From Nitrospirota bacterium (GTDB taxonomy: Bacteria > Nitrospirota > Thermodesulfovibrionia > Thermodesulfovibrionales > Magnetobacteriaceae): a DNA stretch of 45,032 nucleotides. The position numbers were made by a program, and so were the translations under genes. The notes beneath the pieces were generated by a model that saw only the letters and a program-made list of their open reading frames with translations, was not told the DNA's origin and searched no databases. The stretch is from contig JADFYO010000025.1 in NCBI GenBank assembly GCA_015233015.1, positions 1 to 45,032 on the forward strand, read 5' to 3'. The stretch's first letter is position 1. Every line of letters starts with the position of its first letter. Positions 1 through 8,559 of this stretch are shown one piece after another.

Positions 1-463
1 GGAGGAGAAAAGGACTACTGACTTAGGACATACACCCGCCCCTTTGGGGCTTGGGCTATGAAAAATATATGGACTTGCTGTAACTTAAAAAAGGCAATTT
101 TCTGTCTTGACAAATGGGTCCACCATACCCAACGTACCGTAGACTCACCATGAGTACGGCGGATAATACACAGGCACCGGTCGCAACCGATAGATCTATG
201 AGCTCTTTTAACATTTTCCTCGCGGGGAGTGCTCAGGCTAACAAAAATGCCTAACGATGGACTGTCGTGGGCATTTGAACAGAAACCTATGCTTTTGAAG
301 TTTAACGTTGTTCCATACGTGAATGTTCCGTTTCAATATTATCCTCACTACACCTCCTGAGATGTAAACAAGTAAAAATAAAGGAGATTTTCTTTACTAT
401 TTCATAAATTACCCTTATTATTACATAAAACATGGGGTTTAGTAAATTTACTCGATTAATAAA
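1..463. other. Gene-free, hairpin-rich stretch at the window edge
   Basis: I see no convincing gene here. Frame 2 is open from the edge to a TGA at 59-61 and could be the last 19 codons of a truncated upstream gene; I do not recognise the peptide. Several hairpins can be read: 138-160 (CCGTA/TACGG plus CTC/GAG), about 178-189 (CGGT/ACCG), and 247-274 (ATGCC/GGCAT plus ACGA/TCGT). Such clustering suggests a structured RNA or the non-coding end of an insertion sequence, for example an IS110-type element with a guide RNA. That is a guess. I found no match to tmRNA, RNase P RNA or 4.5S RNA. Confidence 0.3.
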
Positions 464-713
464 TCAGGGCAAACGCACTATATGTGTATTGTTGTCATAT
501 CAGAGGCAGACTAATGCAAACTATAGCATTCAAATGCAATAAATCTGTCATTCCGGCTTGTCTGGAATCTGTTTTTACACATCCGCAAGCCCAATAAGAT
601 TCCAGACAAGCCGGAATGACGACAAGGCAAGCCGGGTGGAGACAATTTTTCTGTCGTGGCTACACTTTTTTCTGCGGAGTGAGAGCAACTCTATCATAGT
701 GCGTTTGCCCTGA
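464..713. mobile_element. MITE-like element with 18-bp terminal inverted repeats
   Basis: TCAGGGCAAACGCACTAT at 464-481 is repeated as its exact reverse complement at 696-713, enclosing 250 bases with no ORF. This is the form of a non-autonomous miniature inverted-repeat element. I see no clear target-site duplication at its edges. A second, longer palindrome is nested inside at 547-620. A near-copy of the terminus occurs at 42937-42952, which supports a family with several copies in this genome. Confidence 0.6.
547..620. repeat. Long palindrome (REP-like), perfect 24-bp arms
   Basis: Bases 547-570 and 597-620 are perfect reverse complements across a 26-base spacer. Each arm is itself an imperfect palindrome (ATTCC ... 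GGAAT), the arrangement of REP/BIME-like extragenic repeats that begin GTCATTCC. It lies inside the inverted-repeat element 464-713, so it is either part of that element or a nested insertion. The transcript would fold into a very stable hairpin. Confidence 0.75.
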
Positions 714-837
714 CAGCCACCCCACAAGTCAATAATGGGATGATTGACAGGTGTTTCACATTCGGAATTTTCGAGTATCCGAAATGCTCGGCTTCAACGC
801 TTTACGCTTGACCGGATGATTATAATTGCGGGTGCGC

Positions 838-1242
838 TCACTTTCCCGTGAGCTTCTTGATAAATGCCTCGGCGGCCTTCATCTCTTCCTTGACGGTGTC
901 GGCCCCTACTATCAGTCCGCGATAATAACCCGCGATATGCAATGAATCATATAACCTGTCAAATTCCCTGACGAGTTTTCCATTATTGACTGACAGATGT
1001 TTTTTCAGGGCGGCTACATAACCGTCAAAAGACTTAGGCAGCTCCCTGCGTGTAACAACACCCTTCTTAAAAAGAGCCTCGTTTATGGCTTCAAGGATGG
1101 CAAGATACGCAGTACCAAACGCCTCCCTGACGGGCTTCTTCTCAGAGTAGATGTCGTCTTCTATTGGTATGCCCCTGAGGATGCCGCGGGCATTCTCAAG
1201 ATAATACATAGCCCCTTGTTCTTTCGGTGTCTTCTTAGGCAT
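838..1242 (-). CDS. DUF5618-like small helical protein
   Basis: This encodes 134 residues, predicted to be mostly helical and soluble, without signal peptide or membrane segment. The order AFGTAYLAILEAINEAL (about 42-58), ELPKSFDGYVAALKKHL (about 67-83), REFDRLYDSLHIAGYYRG (about 92-109) and a terminal helix with AFIKKL recalls the DUF5618 family, a HEPN-like helical family of unknown function. The family assignment is from memory of its pattern. The ATG has no Shine-Dalgarno sequence. Instead TTGACG (1276-1271), a 17-base spacer and TATAAT (1253-1248) end five bases before it, so the mRNA is probably leaderless. The promoter overlaps the end of mutS, so this gene can be transcribed apart from it. 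Confidence 0.6.
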   Translation of the reverse strand: MPKKTPKEQGAMYYLENARGILRGIPIEDDIYSEKKPVREAFGTAYLAILEAINEALFKKGVVTRRELPKSFDGYVAALKKHLSVNNGKLVREFDRLYDSLHIAGYYRGLIVGADTVKEEMKAAEAFIKKLTGK

Positions 1243-1276
1243 AATTTATTATAAAATTGACCAGATGTTTCGTCAA
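1243..1276 (-). promoter_or_regulatory. Sigma70-type promoter abutting the DUF5618-like start codon
   Basis: On the minus strand, TTGACG (1276-1271) and TATAAT (1253-1248) are separated by 17 bases. Only five bases lie between the -10 box and the ATG, so transcription should begin at or next to the start codon. The -35 box overlaps the mutS stop codon. Confidence 0.6.
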
Positions 1277-3879
1277 TCAGACAATTTCTTGAGTTCTTTG
1301 AGCAGCGACAGTGCCGTCTCCGGCGTTGTTTTATTTATGTCTATCTTTGACAGTCTTTGAACGGCAGGGTGGACAATCAATGAGGAAAACAGATCAAGCT
1401 GTGCGGCGGGTCTGCGCCTTTTGCGAATAGTGAACCGGCCTTCGTCTGAGCGGCCTTCATCGGGGGCATCCTTTTTTTCGAGTTCGGCGAGGATTTCTTT
1501 TGACCTGCCAATGATACCGTCGGGAAGCCCCGCTAATCTTGCCACCTGTATGCCGTAGCTCTTGTCGGCAGAGCCACGCACTATCTTTCTGACAAAGATT
1601 ATCTCATCGCCCCACTCTTTCACTGATACGTTGTAGTTTTTTACCCCGCGTGTGGTTAAGGCAAGCTCTGTGAGTTCGTTATAGTGGGTAGCGAAAAGCG
1701 TCCTCGCGCCGACTTCGTTTGCGATATGCTCGGCAACCGCCCACGCAATGCTGATGCCGTCAAATGTGCTCGTCCCCCTGCCTACCTCGTCAAGGATTAT
1801 AAGGCTCCTCTGAGTGGCGTTATTTATTATATTCGAGGTCTCTATCATCTCTACCATGAATGTGCTCTGCCCCATCGAAAGATAATCAGACGCCCCAATA
1901 CGGGTGAATATCCTGTCAACTATCCCAATTTCAGCCGCCTCCGCCGGCACAAACGAACCCATCTGAGCCATCAGCACAATCAGCGCCGTTTGGCGCATGA
2001 ATGTGGATTTCCCCGCCATGTTCGGGCCTGTGATGATAAGGAGCTTTTCTTCGTCAAGGTCGAGATATGTGTCGTTTGGAATGAAACGCTCAACGCTGCG
2101 GGAACGCTCAATTACGGGGTGACGCCCTTCGGAGATGCGTATCTGGCCGGAGGCGGTTACTACTGGTTTTATATACTTATTTTTCCTGGCGGTAACGGCC
2201 AGGGCCTGAATGTAGTCCAGTGCCGCAACGGCCTGGGCAGTATCCCTAAGCTCATTGGCATAGTAGAGCGCCTTTTCGAGCAGGTCTTTAAAACACTTGT
2301 ACTCAAGGTTCTTTAGTTTTTCCTCAGCGCCGAGGATCTTATCTTCATAGTCCTTTATCTCCGGCGTTACATAACGCTCAGCGTTTGTGAGGGTCTGTTT
2401 TCTTATATAATGGGTCGGGACCATGTGCAGGTTTGTCTTCGTAATCTCGATGTAGTAACCAAAGATTTTGTTGAAGGCTATCTTCAGAGAGTTTATACCG
2501 GTGGCGGCACGCTCCTTCCCTTCGAGTTCTGTCAGATATGTCTTTCCCTTTGTTGACAGCAGCCTAAGCTCATCTATCTCCTTGTTAAATCCGTCTTTGA
2601 TTATCCAGCCGTCTTTTACTGTGTTTGGGGGCAGATCTACAATAGAATCATCTATCAATTGTATCAAAGAAGTAAAATCGGTTATCAAACCAGAAACGGC
2701 GGACAGATAGACATTGGCAACGGCCTTCAGGATTGTTTTTAAGTCCGGCATTGCCTCGACGGAGGTCTTTATGGCAATCAGGTCCCTCGCCGTGGCAGTA
2801 CCTTTGGTAAGCCTCGAGGTGAGGCGCTCGATGTCCTGAACTATCTTTAGTTTGCTTCTGAGATCGTCTCTCAGCCTGAAATCTGCAAATATAAATTCGA
2901 CGGCGTCAAGCCTTTGCCTTATATCGTTTTTGTCGATAAGGGGTTTTAAGATGCTCTCCCGCATGAACCGCGCCCCCATCGGAGTGAGCGTCTCATCCAT
3001 GACGGACAGTAAGGTACCTTCGGATGAGGAGTCCTTCAGGCTGCTTACAAGCTCAAGATTCTTAATCGCCGCCATATCCAAAAACATGAACGAGTGGTTA
3101 TTAAGCGTCCTGATTTTGCTGAACTCAAGGCCGGTCTTTTGTGTCTCTATCAGGTAAGATAACAGACCTCCGGCCGCGCGCACGGCTACGGGTTTGTCTT
3201 CACAACCAAACCCCTCGAGTGTGGAGACTTTGAAGAATGTAAGGGCCGCCCTATATGCCTCGCTATAGTCGAAGCAGTAGTCGTCATAGTAAGAGGTAAA
3301 GAAGTTTTTCAGGATTACGGAGTAGTGTATGTCGTTTTTAAGAGACTGCGGGCACAGGATTTCTTTAACGCCGAAGCGGTGTATCTCGTCCGATATTGAC
3401 TCCGAGGTCTCATAAACGGTGAACTGGCCGGTGGAGATGTCGGCTATGGCTATGCCGCAGATGTTGGAGCTGGGGAAAAAGCTCATAATAAAGGTGTTTT
3501 CTTTTGGGTTATCCGGTTCGAATGTGCCGGGTGTGGCAACCCTTGTAACCTCTCGCTTTACAATTCCTTTTGCCAGAGCGGCGTCTTCGGTCTGTTCGCA
3601 CACCGCAACCTTGTATCCGGCGTTGACGAGTTTTTTCAGATAGGCGTCCGCGGCAAAATATGGCACGCCGCACATCGGCACGGGGTCTTTCTTTGTCTTA
3701 TTTCTCGATGTGAGGGCGATTTGCAGCACCTTTGAGGCAATAATGGCGTCTTCGCCAAACATCTCATAAAAATCACCGAGACGGAAAAATAGTATGGCAT
3801 CGGGATATGCCTTCTTTATATCCCCGTGCTGCTTCATAACCGGGGTTGTCTCGATTAGTTTTTCTATAGAATCGCTCAT
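1273..3879 (-). CDS. mutS: DNA mismatch repair protein MutS
   Basis: MutS is the ATPase that recognises mismatches and starts mismatch repair with MutL. At 868 residues it has full family length. The N-terminal mismatch-binding motif is visible (GDFYEMF, with Phe-Tyr-Glu at about 37-39). The connector, lever and clamp regions follow. The ABC-type ATPase domain has Walker A GPNMAGKST near residue 617, the DEVGRGTSTFDG Walker B region and FATHYNEL. The C-terminus is the short dimerisation helix region. The gene follows the radical SAM gene by 46 bases with no evident Shine-Dalgarno sequence. No mutL is nearby. Homologous MutS proteins leave little doubt about the function. Confidence 0.97.
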   Translation of the reverse strand: MSDSIEKLIETTPVMKQHGDIKKAYPDAILFFRLGDFYEMFGEDAIIASKVLQIALTSRNKTKKDPVPMCGVPYFAADAYLKKLVNAGYKVAVCEQTEDAALAKGIVKREVTRVATPGTFEPDNPKENTFIMSFFPSSNICGIAIADISTGQFTVYETSESISDEIHRFGVKEILCPQSLKNDIHYSVILKNFFTSYYDDYCFDYSEAYRAALTFFKVSTLEGFGCEDKPVAVRAAGGLLSYLIETQKTGLEFSKIRTLNNHSFMFLDMAAIKNLELVSSLKDSSSEGTLLSVMDETLTPMGARFMRESILKPLIDKNDIRQRLDAVEFIFADFRLRDDLRSKLKIVQDIERLTSRLTKGTATARDLIAIKTSVEAMPDLKTILKAVANVYLSAVSGLITDFTSLIQLIDDSIVDLPPNTVKDGWIIKDGFNKEIDELRLLSTKGKTYLTELEGKERAATGINSLKIAFNKIFGYYIEITKTNLHMVPTHYIRKQTLTNAERYVTPEIKDYEDKILGAEEKLKNLEYKCFKDLLEKALYYANELRDTAQAVAALDYIQALAVTARKNKYIKPVVTASGQIRISEGRHPVIERSRSVERFIPNDTYLDLDEEKLLIITGPNMAGKSTFMRQTALIVLMAQMGSFVPAEAAEIGIVDRIFTRIGASDYLSMGQSTFMVEMIETSNIINNATQRSLIILDEVGRGTSTFDGISIAWAVAEHIANEVGARTLFATHYNELTELALTTRGVKNYNVSVKEWGDEIIFVRKIVRGSADKSYGIQVARLAGLPDGIIGRSKEILAELEKKDAPDEGRSDEGRFTIRKRRRPAAQLDLFSSLIVHPAVQRLSKIDINKTTPETALSLLKELKKLSD

Positions 3880-3925
3880 TTAATGATGACCGTTCAGACG
3901 GACCAAACGCAATATATAATTACTA

Positions 3926-5422
3926 TCAATATTTGCTTCTGCTCGTGTCTTTAATTTTCTTATACAGTTTCTTTATTGTCCTGATGGCTACTGGAATCAG
4001 CTTTTCTGTAAATAGCTTCCTTTCAAGTAAGGATACCAGAGGTTTAGAGGCAAGCACCCTTATCAGACCGCGGGGGAGCCTGAGTTTAAGCATAACCAGC
4101 AGCAGCGTTGTATAGTTAATCTTGTTCTGCCTGTGCCACTGCCATGTCTTTAGCTGGTAGTCTGTGGATGTATCGAGGATTTTTTCCTCGATGGCCTTGT
4201 TGCATAGGGCGGTTCCATTAAAGAAAACCAGCGAACTAATTCCTATGAAGGCTTTAGTGGGCATATTGTCTAATAAATAGTGCAGCGTAAATAAGATATC
4301 ATCGGGTGTTTCCCATGGATTATCAACAATTAAATCGATGATAAGAATAAACTCGGGATACTTGACTGAGAAAAACTTCAAGACCTCGTCAACGTTTTTA
4401 TTGATGGCCACGCGGCGGTAGATCGTTTCTGTGTTGAACGCCCGGCTTTGCAGCCCTATCTGGCACGCAATCATCCCACAGTCGATGAGGTGCGTGGTGA
4501 GTTCTTCAGTAAAATAAACTGGCGTGAATAAACTCTTGAAAGGGAGATTATATTTTTTGAGCAGATTTGCTGTCTCCCAAATATCCTTCCTTGCAAAAAA
4601 GGAATCGTCCTCGATAGATAATTCTGTAACGTAGGGGAAATGTTCTTTAACCCAGAGGATCTCCTCTTCTATTTTTTCGATGGTTCTGAAACGTACCATT
4701 GGAGCCTGTACTTTTTTCAACACGTTGTTGGCACAGTATGTGCAGTTATCCGGGCAGCCGCGCGCCGTCTCCATCCTGTATATGTAAACAGGCTTATCGG
4801 GGTTGGCATCGGGACGGAACTCCATGAATGGCCTGTAATCTTCAAAAGATTTCATTGGTATTATCTCCTCTGAGCGCTCTATGTAAACGTAATGCCCCTC
4901 AGGACCATAGTCGGGAAGGGGCAATGAGGAAATATCATGTATATATTCAAGTTCTGGATAGCTCTGACCGCGGAAATGTATATTTTTAACCGCTTTGGGC
5001 ACAGTACCCGCGTCAATCTGCCTTACAAGTTCAAGCATTGCATACTCACCGTCCCCTATGCAGGCCGCGTCGGCGTTTTGAAGGGCCTTCAAAGGGTTTA
5101 ATGTCGGAAACACGCCCCCAAAGATGATAAAATTATCTGCCCGTTTAAGTGTCTTCGATAACTCGGCCCCCGCCAGCATATAGTTATCCATAAGTGTAAT
5201 TCCAATTACGGCAGATGCCTCTGTCATAACCTTAAGCCTTTGAAGCAGACTTTCAGGATAACTGATATGGCAAAAAGGCGATAAATTCCATCCGGATTCG
5301 GTTGAGGGCATGGGAAGAAATATCATTCTCGTATCAAATCCAGCGTTTTTCAGTACCGACGATATGGATCTGAGACCGGAATTATACAGGGAACCGTATG
5401 GTGAGATTAAGCTTATCTGCAT
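3926..5422 (-). CDS. B12-binding-type radical SAM protein
   Basis: The protein has 498 residues. The N-terminal ~160 residues resemble the cobalamin-binding Rossmann domain of this radical SAM class, with the GGVFPTLNP segment typical of that domain, but the classic DxHxxG base-off motif is not evident. The radical SAM core carries ARGCPDNCTYCAN, that is CxxxCxxC, the [4Fe-4S] cluster ligands that cleave S-adenosylmethionine. The C-terminal ~110 residues are basic and helical and may touch a membrane or substrate. The start has a good Shine-Dalgarno sequence (GGAGAG). The substrate cannot be deduced: relatives include methyltransferases acting on lipids, hopanoids, peptides and chlorophyll precursors. 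The neighbours are DNA-repair genes, which gives no pathway context. Confidence 0.85.
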   Translation of the reverse strand: MQISLISPYGSLYNSGLRSISSVLKNAGFDTRMIFLPMPSTESGWNLSPFCHISYPESLLQRLKVMTEASAVIGITLMDNYMLAGAELSKTLKRADNFIIFGGVFPTLNPLKALQNADAACIGDGEYAMLELVRQIDAGTVPKAVKNIHFRGQSYPELEYIHDISSLPLPDYGPEGHYVYIERSEEIIPMKSFEDYRPFMEFRPDANPDKPVYIYRMETARGCPDNCTYCANNVLKKVQAPMVRFRTIEKIEEEILWVKEHFPYVTELSIEDDSFFARKDIWETANLLKKYNLPFKSLFTPVYFTEELTTHLIDCGMIACQIGLQSRAFNTETIYRRVAINKNVDEVLKFFSVKYPEFILIIDLIVDNPWETPDDILFTLHYLLDNMPTKAFIGISSLVFFNGTALCNKAIEEKILDTSTDYQLKTWQWHRQNKINYTTLLLVMLKLRLPRGLIRVLASKPLVSLLERKLFTEKLIPVAIRTIKKLYKKIKDTSRSKY

Positions 5423-5539
5423 GACACTCTCCTTCTGTAACTAAGATTCACAGGGCACAACTTCTCTCTCTCCGGTATTATACAAATACTGCCGCTTAAT
5501 TGAACATAGCTTGCGATTATATTTTGGCGGTGGAAATTT

Positions 5540-7525
5540 TTAAATACCAACGGCGAGCGCCCTTTCGCGTATCGCCTTTATTTTGTCTCTGATAGCGGCA
5601 GCGCGTTCGAAGTCTAGTTTTTTTGCAGCCTCTTTCATATCCAGCTCAAGCGCCTTTAATTTGTTTTCGTCGAAGAGGTCATGAATTTCAACATCATCCT
5701 CTACCGGTACAGTCCAGTAATCGGCCTCGTATATAGTTGCGAGGATGTTTTTTATGTTGCTGATTACAGTCTCCGGGGTTATCCCCATTTCTTCATTATA
5801 CCGGAGCTGCTTCTTACGGCGGCGTGTGGTTTCGTCCATTGCCCTCTGCATAGAGCCGGTTATTGTATCGGCATATAACAGCACCTTGCTGTTTACGTTT
5901 CTGGCGCCACGTCCCGCCGTTTGAATAAGGGACTTTTCTGACCTCAGAAACCCCTCCTTGTCGGCGTCGAATATTGCCACAAGTGATACCTCAGGTAAAT
6001 CCAGCCCCTCTCTCAGGAGATTTACCCCGACCAGGCAGTCAAAAACGCCCATGCGCAAGTCCTGAAGTATCTTCACCCTGTCAAGCGTGTCTATGTCGGA
6101 GTGCAGGTAGCGTGTCCTTATGCCCAGCTCGTTGTAGTACTCTGAGAGGTCCTCGGCCATCTTCTTTGTCAGCGTGGTAACCAGAACACGCTCTTTTCTT
6201 CCGGTTACAAGCCGGATTTCTCTTATCAAATCATCGACCTGGCCGCTGACTGGTCGGACAAACATTTCGGGGTCTAAAAGCCCCGTCGGCCTTATGATTT
6301 GCTCGACTATGCTGCCGCTGGCCTTATTTAGTTCATATTTGCCCGGCGTTGCCGAGACATATATGGCTGCCTTTACGCGCGCCTCAAACTCTGCAAATCT
6401 CAACGGCCTGTTATCCAGCGCCGAAGGAAGTCTGAAACCATAGTCGATGAGGGTTTGTTTTCTGGCCTTGTCGCCCTCATACATGCCGCCTATCTGTGGC
6501 ACGGTTACGTGGGATTCATCTATAACTATCAGCATGTCATCGGGGAAGTAATTGATAAGCGTGTATGGAGGCTCCCCTGCCGCTCTGCCGCTTAAATGCC
6601 GCGAGTAGTTTTCTATCCCGTTGCAAAAGCCAAACTCCTTCAGCATTTCGAGGTCGAACATGGTGCGCTGTTCTATTCTCTGCGCCTCGGCGGGTTTGCC
6701 CTGCCTGAGAAAAGATTCAACCTGGGCACGCATTTCCCTTTTAATTCCTGCAAGGGCGCCATCTATCCTGTCTCTTGGCGTTATCCAGTGTGAACGGGGA
6801 TATATTGCGGCCGTCTTCAGGCGTCTCAGCCGCAGCCCGGTAATGTGGTCAAACTCATAAATTGCGTCAATGTCGTCGCCAAAGAACTCTACCCTAATCC
6901 CCTTGTCCATCGAAAAGGCCGGAAACACCTCGACGATGTCGCCGCGCACCCTGATAGAGCCGCGCTTAAACTCCCTCTCCCGGCGCTCATACTGAAGCGC
7001 TGTGAGCTGGTCTAAAAGCGCGTCTCTTTTAATCGAATCGCCCTCTTTTATCACAAGGTGCATTCCGATGTAGTCCTCCGGCGAGCCGATGCCGTAGATA
7101 CACGACACGGAGGCCACCACGATAGCGTCGCGCCGCTCGAGGACGGCCATTGTCGCCGAGTGCCTCAGCCTGTCTATGTCTTCGTTTATCATGGCGTCTT
7201 TGGCAATGTACGTGTCGGTCTTGGGAATATAGGCCTCCGGCTGATAGTAATCATAGTAGCTGACAAAGTACTCGACGGAGTTTTGAGGAAAGAGTTCCCT
7301 GAATTCTCCATAGAGTTGAGCCGCAAGGGTCTTATTATGAGCGATGACAAGCGTGGGCTTGCCTAAATTAGCAATGACGTTGGCAATGGTGAAGGTCTTG
7401 CCGGAACCTGTTACACCTAAAAGTACATGGTGTCCCCCCTCTCCTGCGCCGTTTGTGAGCCTTCTAATGGCCTCTGGCTGGTCTCCCTTAGGTGTGAACC
7501 CCGTTATAAGTTTAAAATCCCCCAC
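5540..7525 (-). CDS. uvrB: Excinuclease ABC subunit UvrB
   Basis: UvrB is the damage-verifying helicase-like subunit of nucleotide excision repair and works with UvrA and UvrC. It has 661 residues, the usual length. Walker A GVTGSGKT is at 37-44. The beta-hairpin region with [12 protein letters not shown] follows at about residue 90, then the helicase core with DESH and the motif VI stretch QTAGRGARN. The C-terminal UVR domain ([17 protein letters not shown]) binds UvrC. The start is GTG with no Shine-Dalgarno sequence; a TATAAT ends seven bases upstream, suggesting a leaderless or near-leaderless mRNA. Walker A follows soon after this start, so no long N-terminal extension is missing. Confidence 0.97.
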   Translation of the reverse strand: MGDFKLITGFTPKGDQPEAIRRLTNGAGEGGHHVLLGVTGSGKTFTIANVIANLGKPTLVIAHNKTLAAQLYGEFRELFPQNSVEYFVSYYDYYQPEAYIPKTDTYIAKDAMINEDIDRLRHSATMAVLERRDAIVVASVSCIYGIGSPEDYIGMHLVIKEGDSIKRDALLDQLTALQYERREREFKRGSIRVRGDIVEVFPAFSMDKGIRVEFFGDDIDAIYEFDHITGLRLRRLKTAAIYPRSHWITPRDRIDGALAGIKREMRAQVESFLRQGKPAEAQRIEQRTMFDLEMLKEFGFCNGIENYSRHLSGRAAGEPPYTLINYFPDDMLIVIDESHVTVPQIGGMYEGDKARKQTLIDYGFRLPSALDNRPLRFAEFEARVKAAIYVSATPGKYELNKASGSIVEQIIRPTGLLDPEMFVRPVSGQVDDLIREIRLVTGRKERVLVTTLTKKMAEDLSEYYNELGIRTRYLHSDIDTLDRVKILQDLRMGVFDCLVGVNLLREGLDLPEVSLVAIFDADKEGFLRSEKSLIQTAGRGARNVNSKVLLYADTITGSMQRAMDETTRRRKKQLRYNEEMGITPETVISNIKNILATIYEADYWTVPVEDDVEIHDLFDENKLKALELDMKEAAKKLDFERAAAIRDKIKAIRERALAVGI

Positions 7526-7636
7526 GGCGTAAATTATAACTTAAAAGAAGGACTAATGGGTATCGCAGCCGGAAAGCGTCTATAACCTTCAGGGCTTATT
7601 ATGACATCCCCAATAAACATCCATGTTTGTGAAGAT

Positions 7637-7702
7637 CTTAAAAAGACATTCCCCCAGTGTTCAAAAGATGTTAAAAAGACGTTAAAAAGGTGTTAAAAAT
7701 AA
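7637..7702. repeat. 11-bp A-tract tandem repeats upstream of the ASCH gene
   Basis: GTTAAAAAGAC (7670-7680), GTTAAAAAGGT (7681-7691) and GTTAAAAATAA (7692-7702) are three head-to-tail copies of an 11-base unit. An outlying CTTAAAAAGAC lies at 7637-7647. The A-tracts recur about once per helical turn, 24 bases upstream of the -35 box at 7726. This is the geometry of an intrinsically curved upstream activator or a repeated protein-binding site. Confidence 0.55.
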
Positions 7703-7725
7703 TTTATCGAGTTTGAAGTTTTTTA

Positions 7726-7754
7726 TTGATTATTACTTATGTTTATGCTATAAT
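7726..7754 (+). promoter_or_regulatory. Sigma70-type promoter for the ASCH gene
   Basis: TTGATT (7726-7731), a 17-base spacer and TATAAT (7749-7754). The predicted +1 is near 7761, and the ATG used here is at 7765, leaving almost no leader. The reading frame is open through the promoter, so automatic callers may wrongly start the gene at the TTG at 7726. Confidence 0.65.
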
Positions 7755-7764
7755 GCCAGCTGTA

Positions 7765-8388
7765 ATGATTTCGTTTGAAAAACGATTTTATGATAACATA
7801 AGAGAAGGCAAGATAACGCTGGCCTTCAGGCACTGGGATACCCTTAGGGTGTTGAGAGGGAAGATCTACCGGTCTCATAATATTGGTCTTTTGCGGATTA
7901 TCGATGTTGACTTCAAAAGGATTCAGAATATCACCGTGGATGAGATAAAGAGGTGTGGATTTGAGACTTTCGAGGAGTTTAACATTGATTTTGCATTGCA
8001 CGCGGAGACAGAGGTAGATTTTGAAAGAGACAGGGCAGTTAAAATAGAGTTCGAGTATATCGGCGAGGACATCGAAAATTATAAAAAATCGATGGGAAAC
8101 GTAAAGGACTCGGAGATTTTTAATATCAAGGAACAACTGCTAGTCCTCGAGCAAAAGAACCAGGCACCGTGGATACGCAAGACGCTTCAGATTTTGAAGG
8201 ACCAGGGGTATATCCTCTCAAAAGACCTTGAACCGGAGATAGATATCCCTTCAGATACGATAAAGGATTTTATGAGAAACCTTAAGGCCCTGCATTTGAT
8301 CTCTACAAACACAAGAAAGGGTTACTCTATAACCCCGTTAGGCTCGAAACTCCTTAGACACCTGTGCAGCAAAGATGATGACCTGTAA
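7765..8388 (+). CDS. ASCH-domain protein with C-terminal winged-helix-like region
   Basis: The predicted protein has 207 residues. From the ATG at 7765 it opens with ISFEKRFYDNIREGKITLAFR, the beginning of an ASCH domain, an RNA-binding beta-barrel related to PUA. The first ~110 residues fit that domain, including the basic segment HWDTLRVLRGKIYRS and the FETFEEF stretch. Residues ~135-207 are helical and end in a compact winged-helix-like unit (KDFMRNLKALHLISTN ... KGYSITPLGSKLLRHL) like those of archaeal-type transcription factors. The role is unknown; RNA-linked regulation is plausible for ASCH proteins. I chose this start because a promoter occupies 7726-7754 and the domain begins here. 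No Shine-Dalgarno sequence is present. Confidence 0.75.
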   Translation: MISFEKRFYDNIREGKITLAFRHWDTLRVLRGKIYRSHNIGLLRIIDVDFKRIQNITVDEIKRCGFETFEEFNIDFALHAETEVDFERDRAVKIEFEYIGEDIENYKKSMGNVKDSEIFNIKEQLLVLEQKNQAPWIRKTLQILKDQGYILSKDLEPEIDIPSDTIKDFMRNLKALHLISTNTRKGYSITPLGSKLLRHLCSKDDDL

Positions 8389-8471
8389 GATTTACAATCC
8401 CATATCAGACACCCCCCCCTGCTAATTAATGCCAAATCAATTCATCACTTTAAGTATCACACTAAAATATG

Positions 8472-8500
8472 TTGTAATTTATGAATTATTCTTATATAAT
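8472..8500 (+). promoter_or_regulatory. Sigma70-type promoter for the kinase gene
   Basis: TTGTAA (8472-8477), a 17-base spacer and TATAAT (8495-8500), giving a leader of about 53 bases before the ATG at 8560. Confidence 0.6.
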
Positions 8501-8559
8501 GATTGGAGTGCTTTAAAATTAACGGGCGTATTAGCAACCCGAACGGGAAGTGTGGGTAA

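Noticed and set aside
1-463. tmRNA, RNase P RNA or 6S RNA
   Set aside because: None of the conserved sequence blocks (tag-peptide frame with 3' CCA acceptor, P4 core, or 6S open bubble) could be found.
1684-2316. Long open frame on the plus strand inside mutS
   Set aside because: It is antisense to a full-length, well-conserved mutS and its product shows no recognisable features; it is a codon-bias shadow.
8520-8559. Possible riboswitch in the kinase leader (GC-rich ACCCGAACGGG stretch)
   Set aside because: The leader is only about 50 bases, and I cannot match the stretch to a cyclic di-GMP or ykkC-type aptamer.
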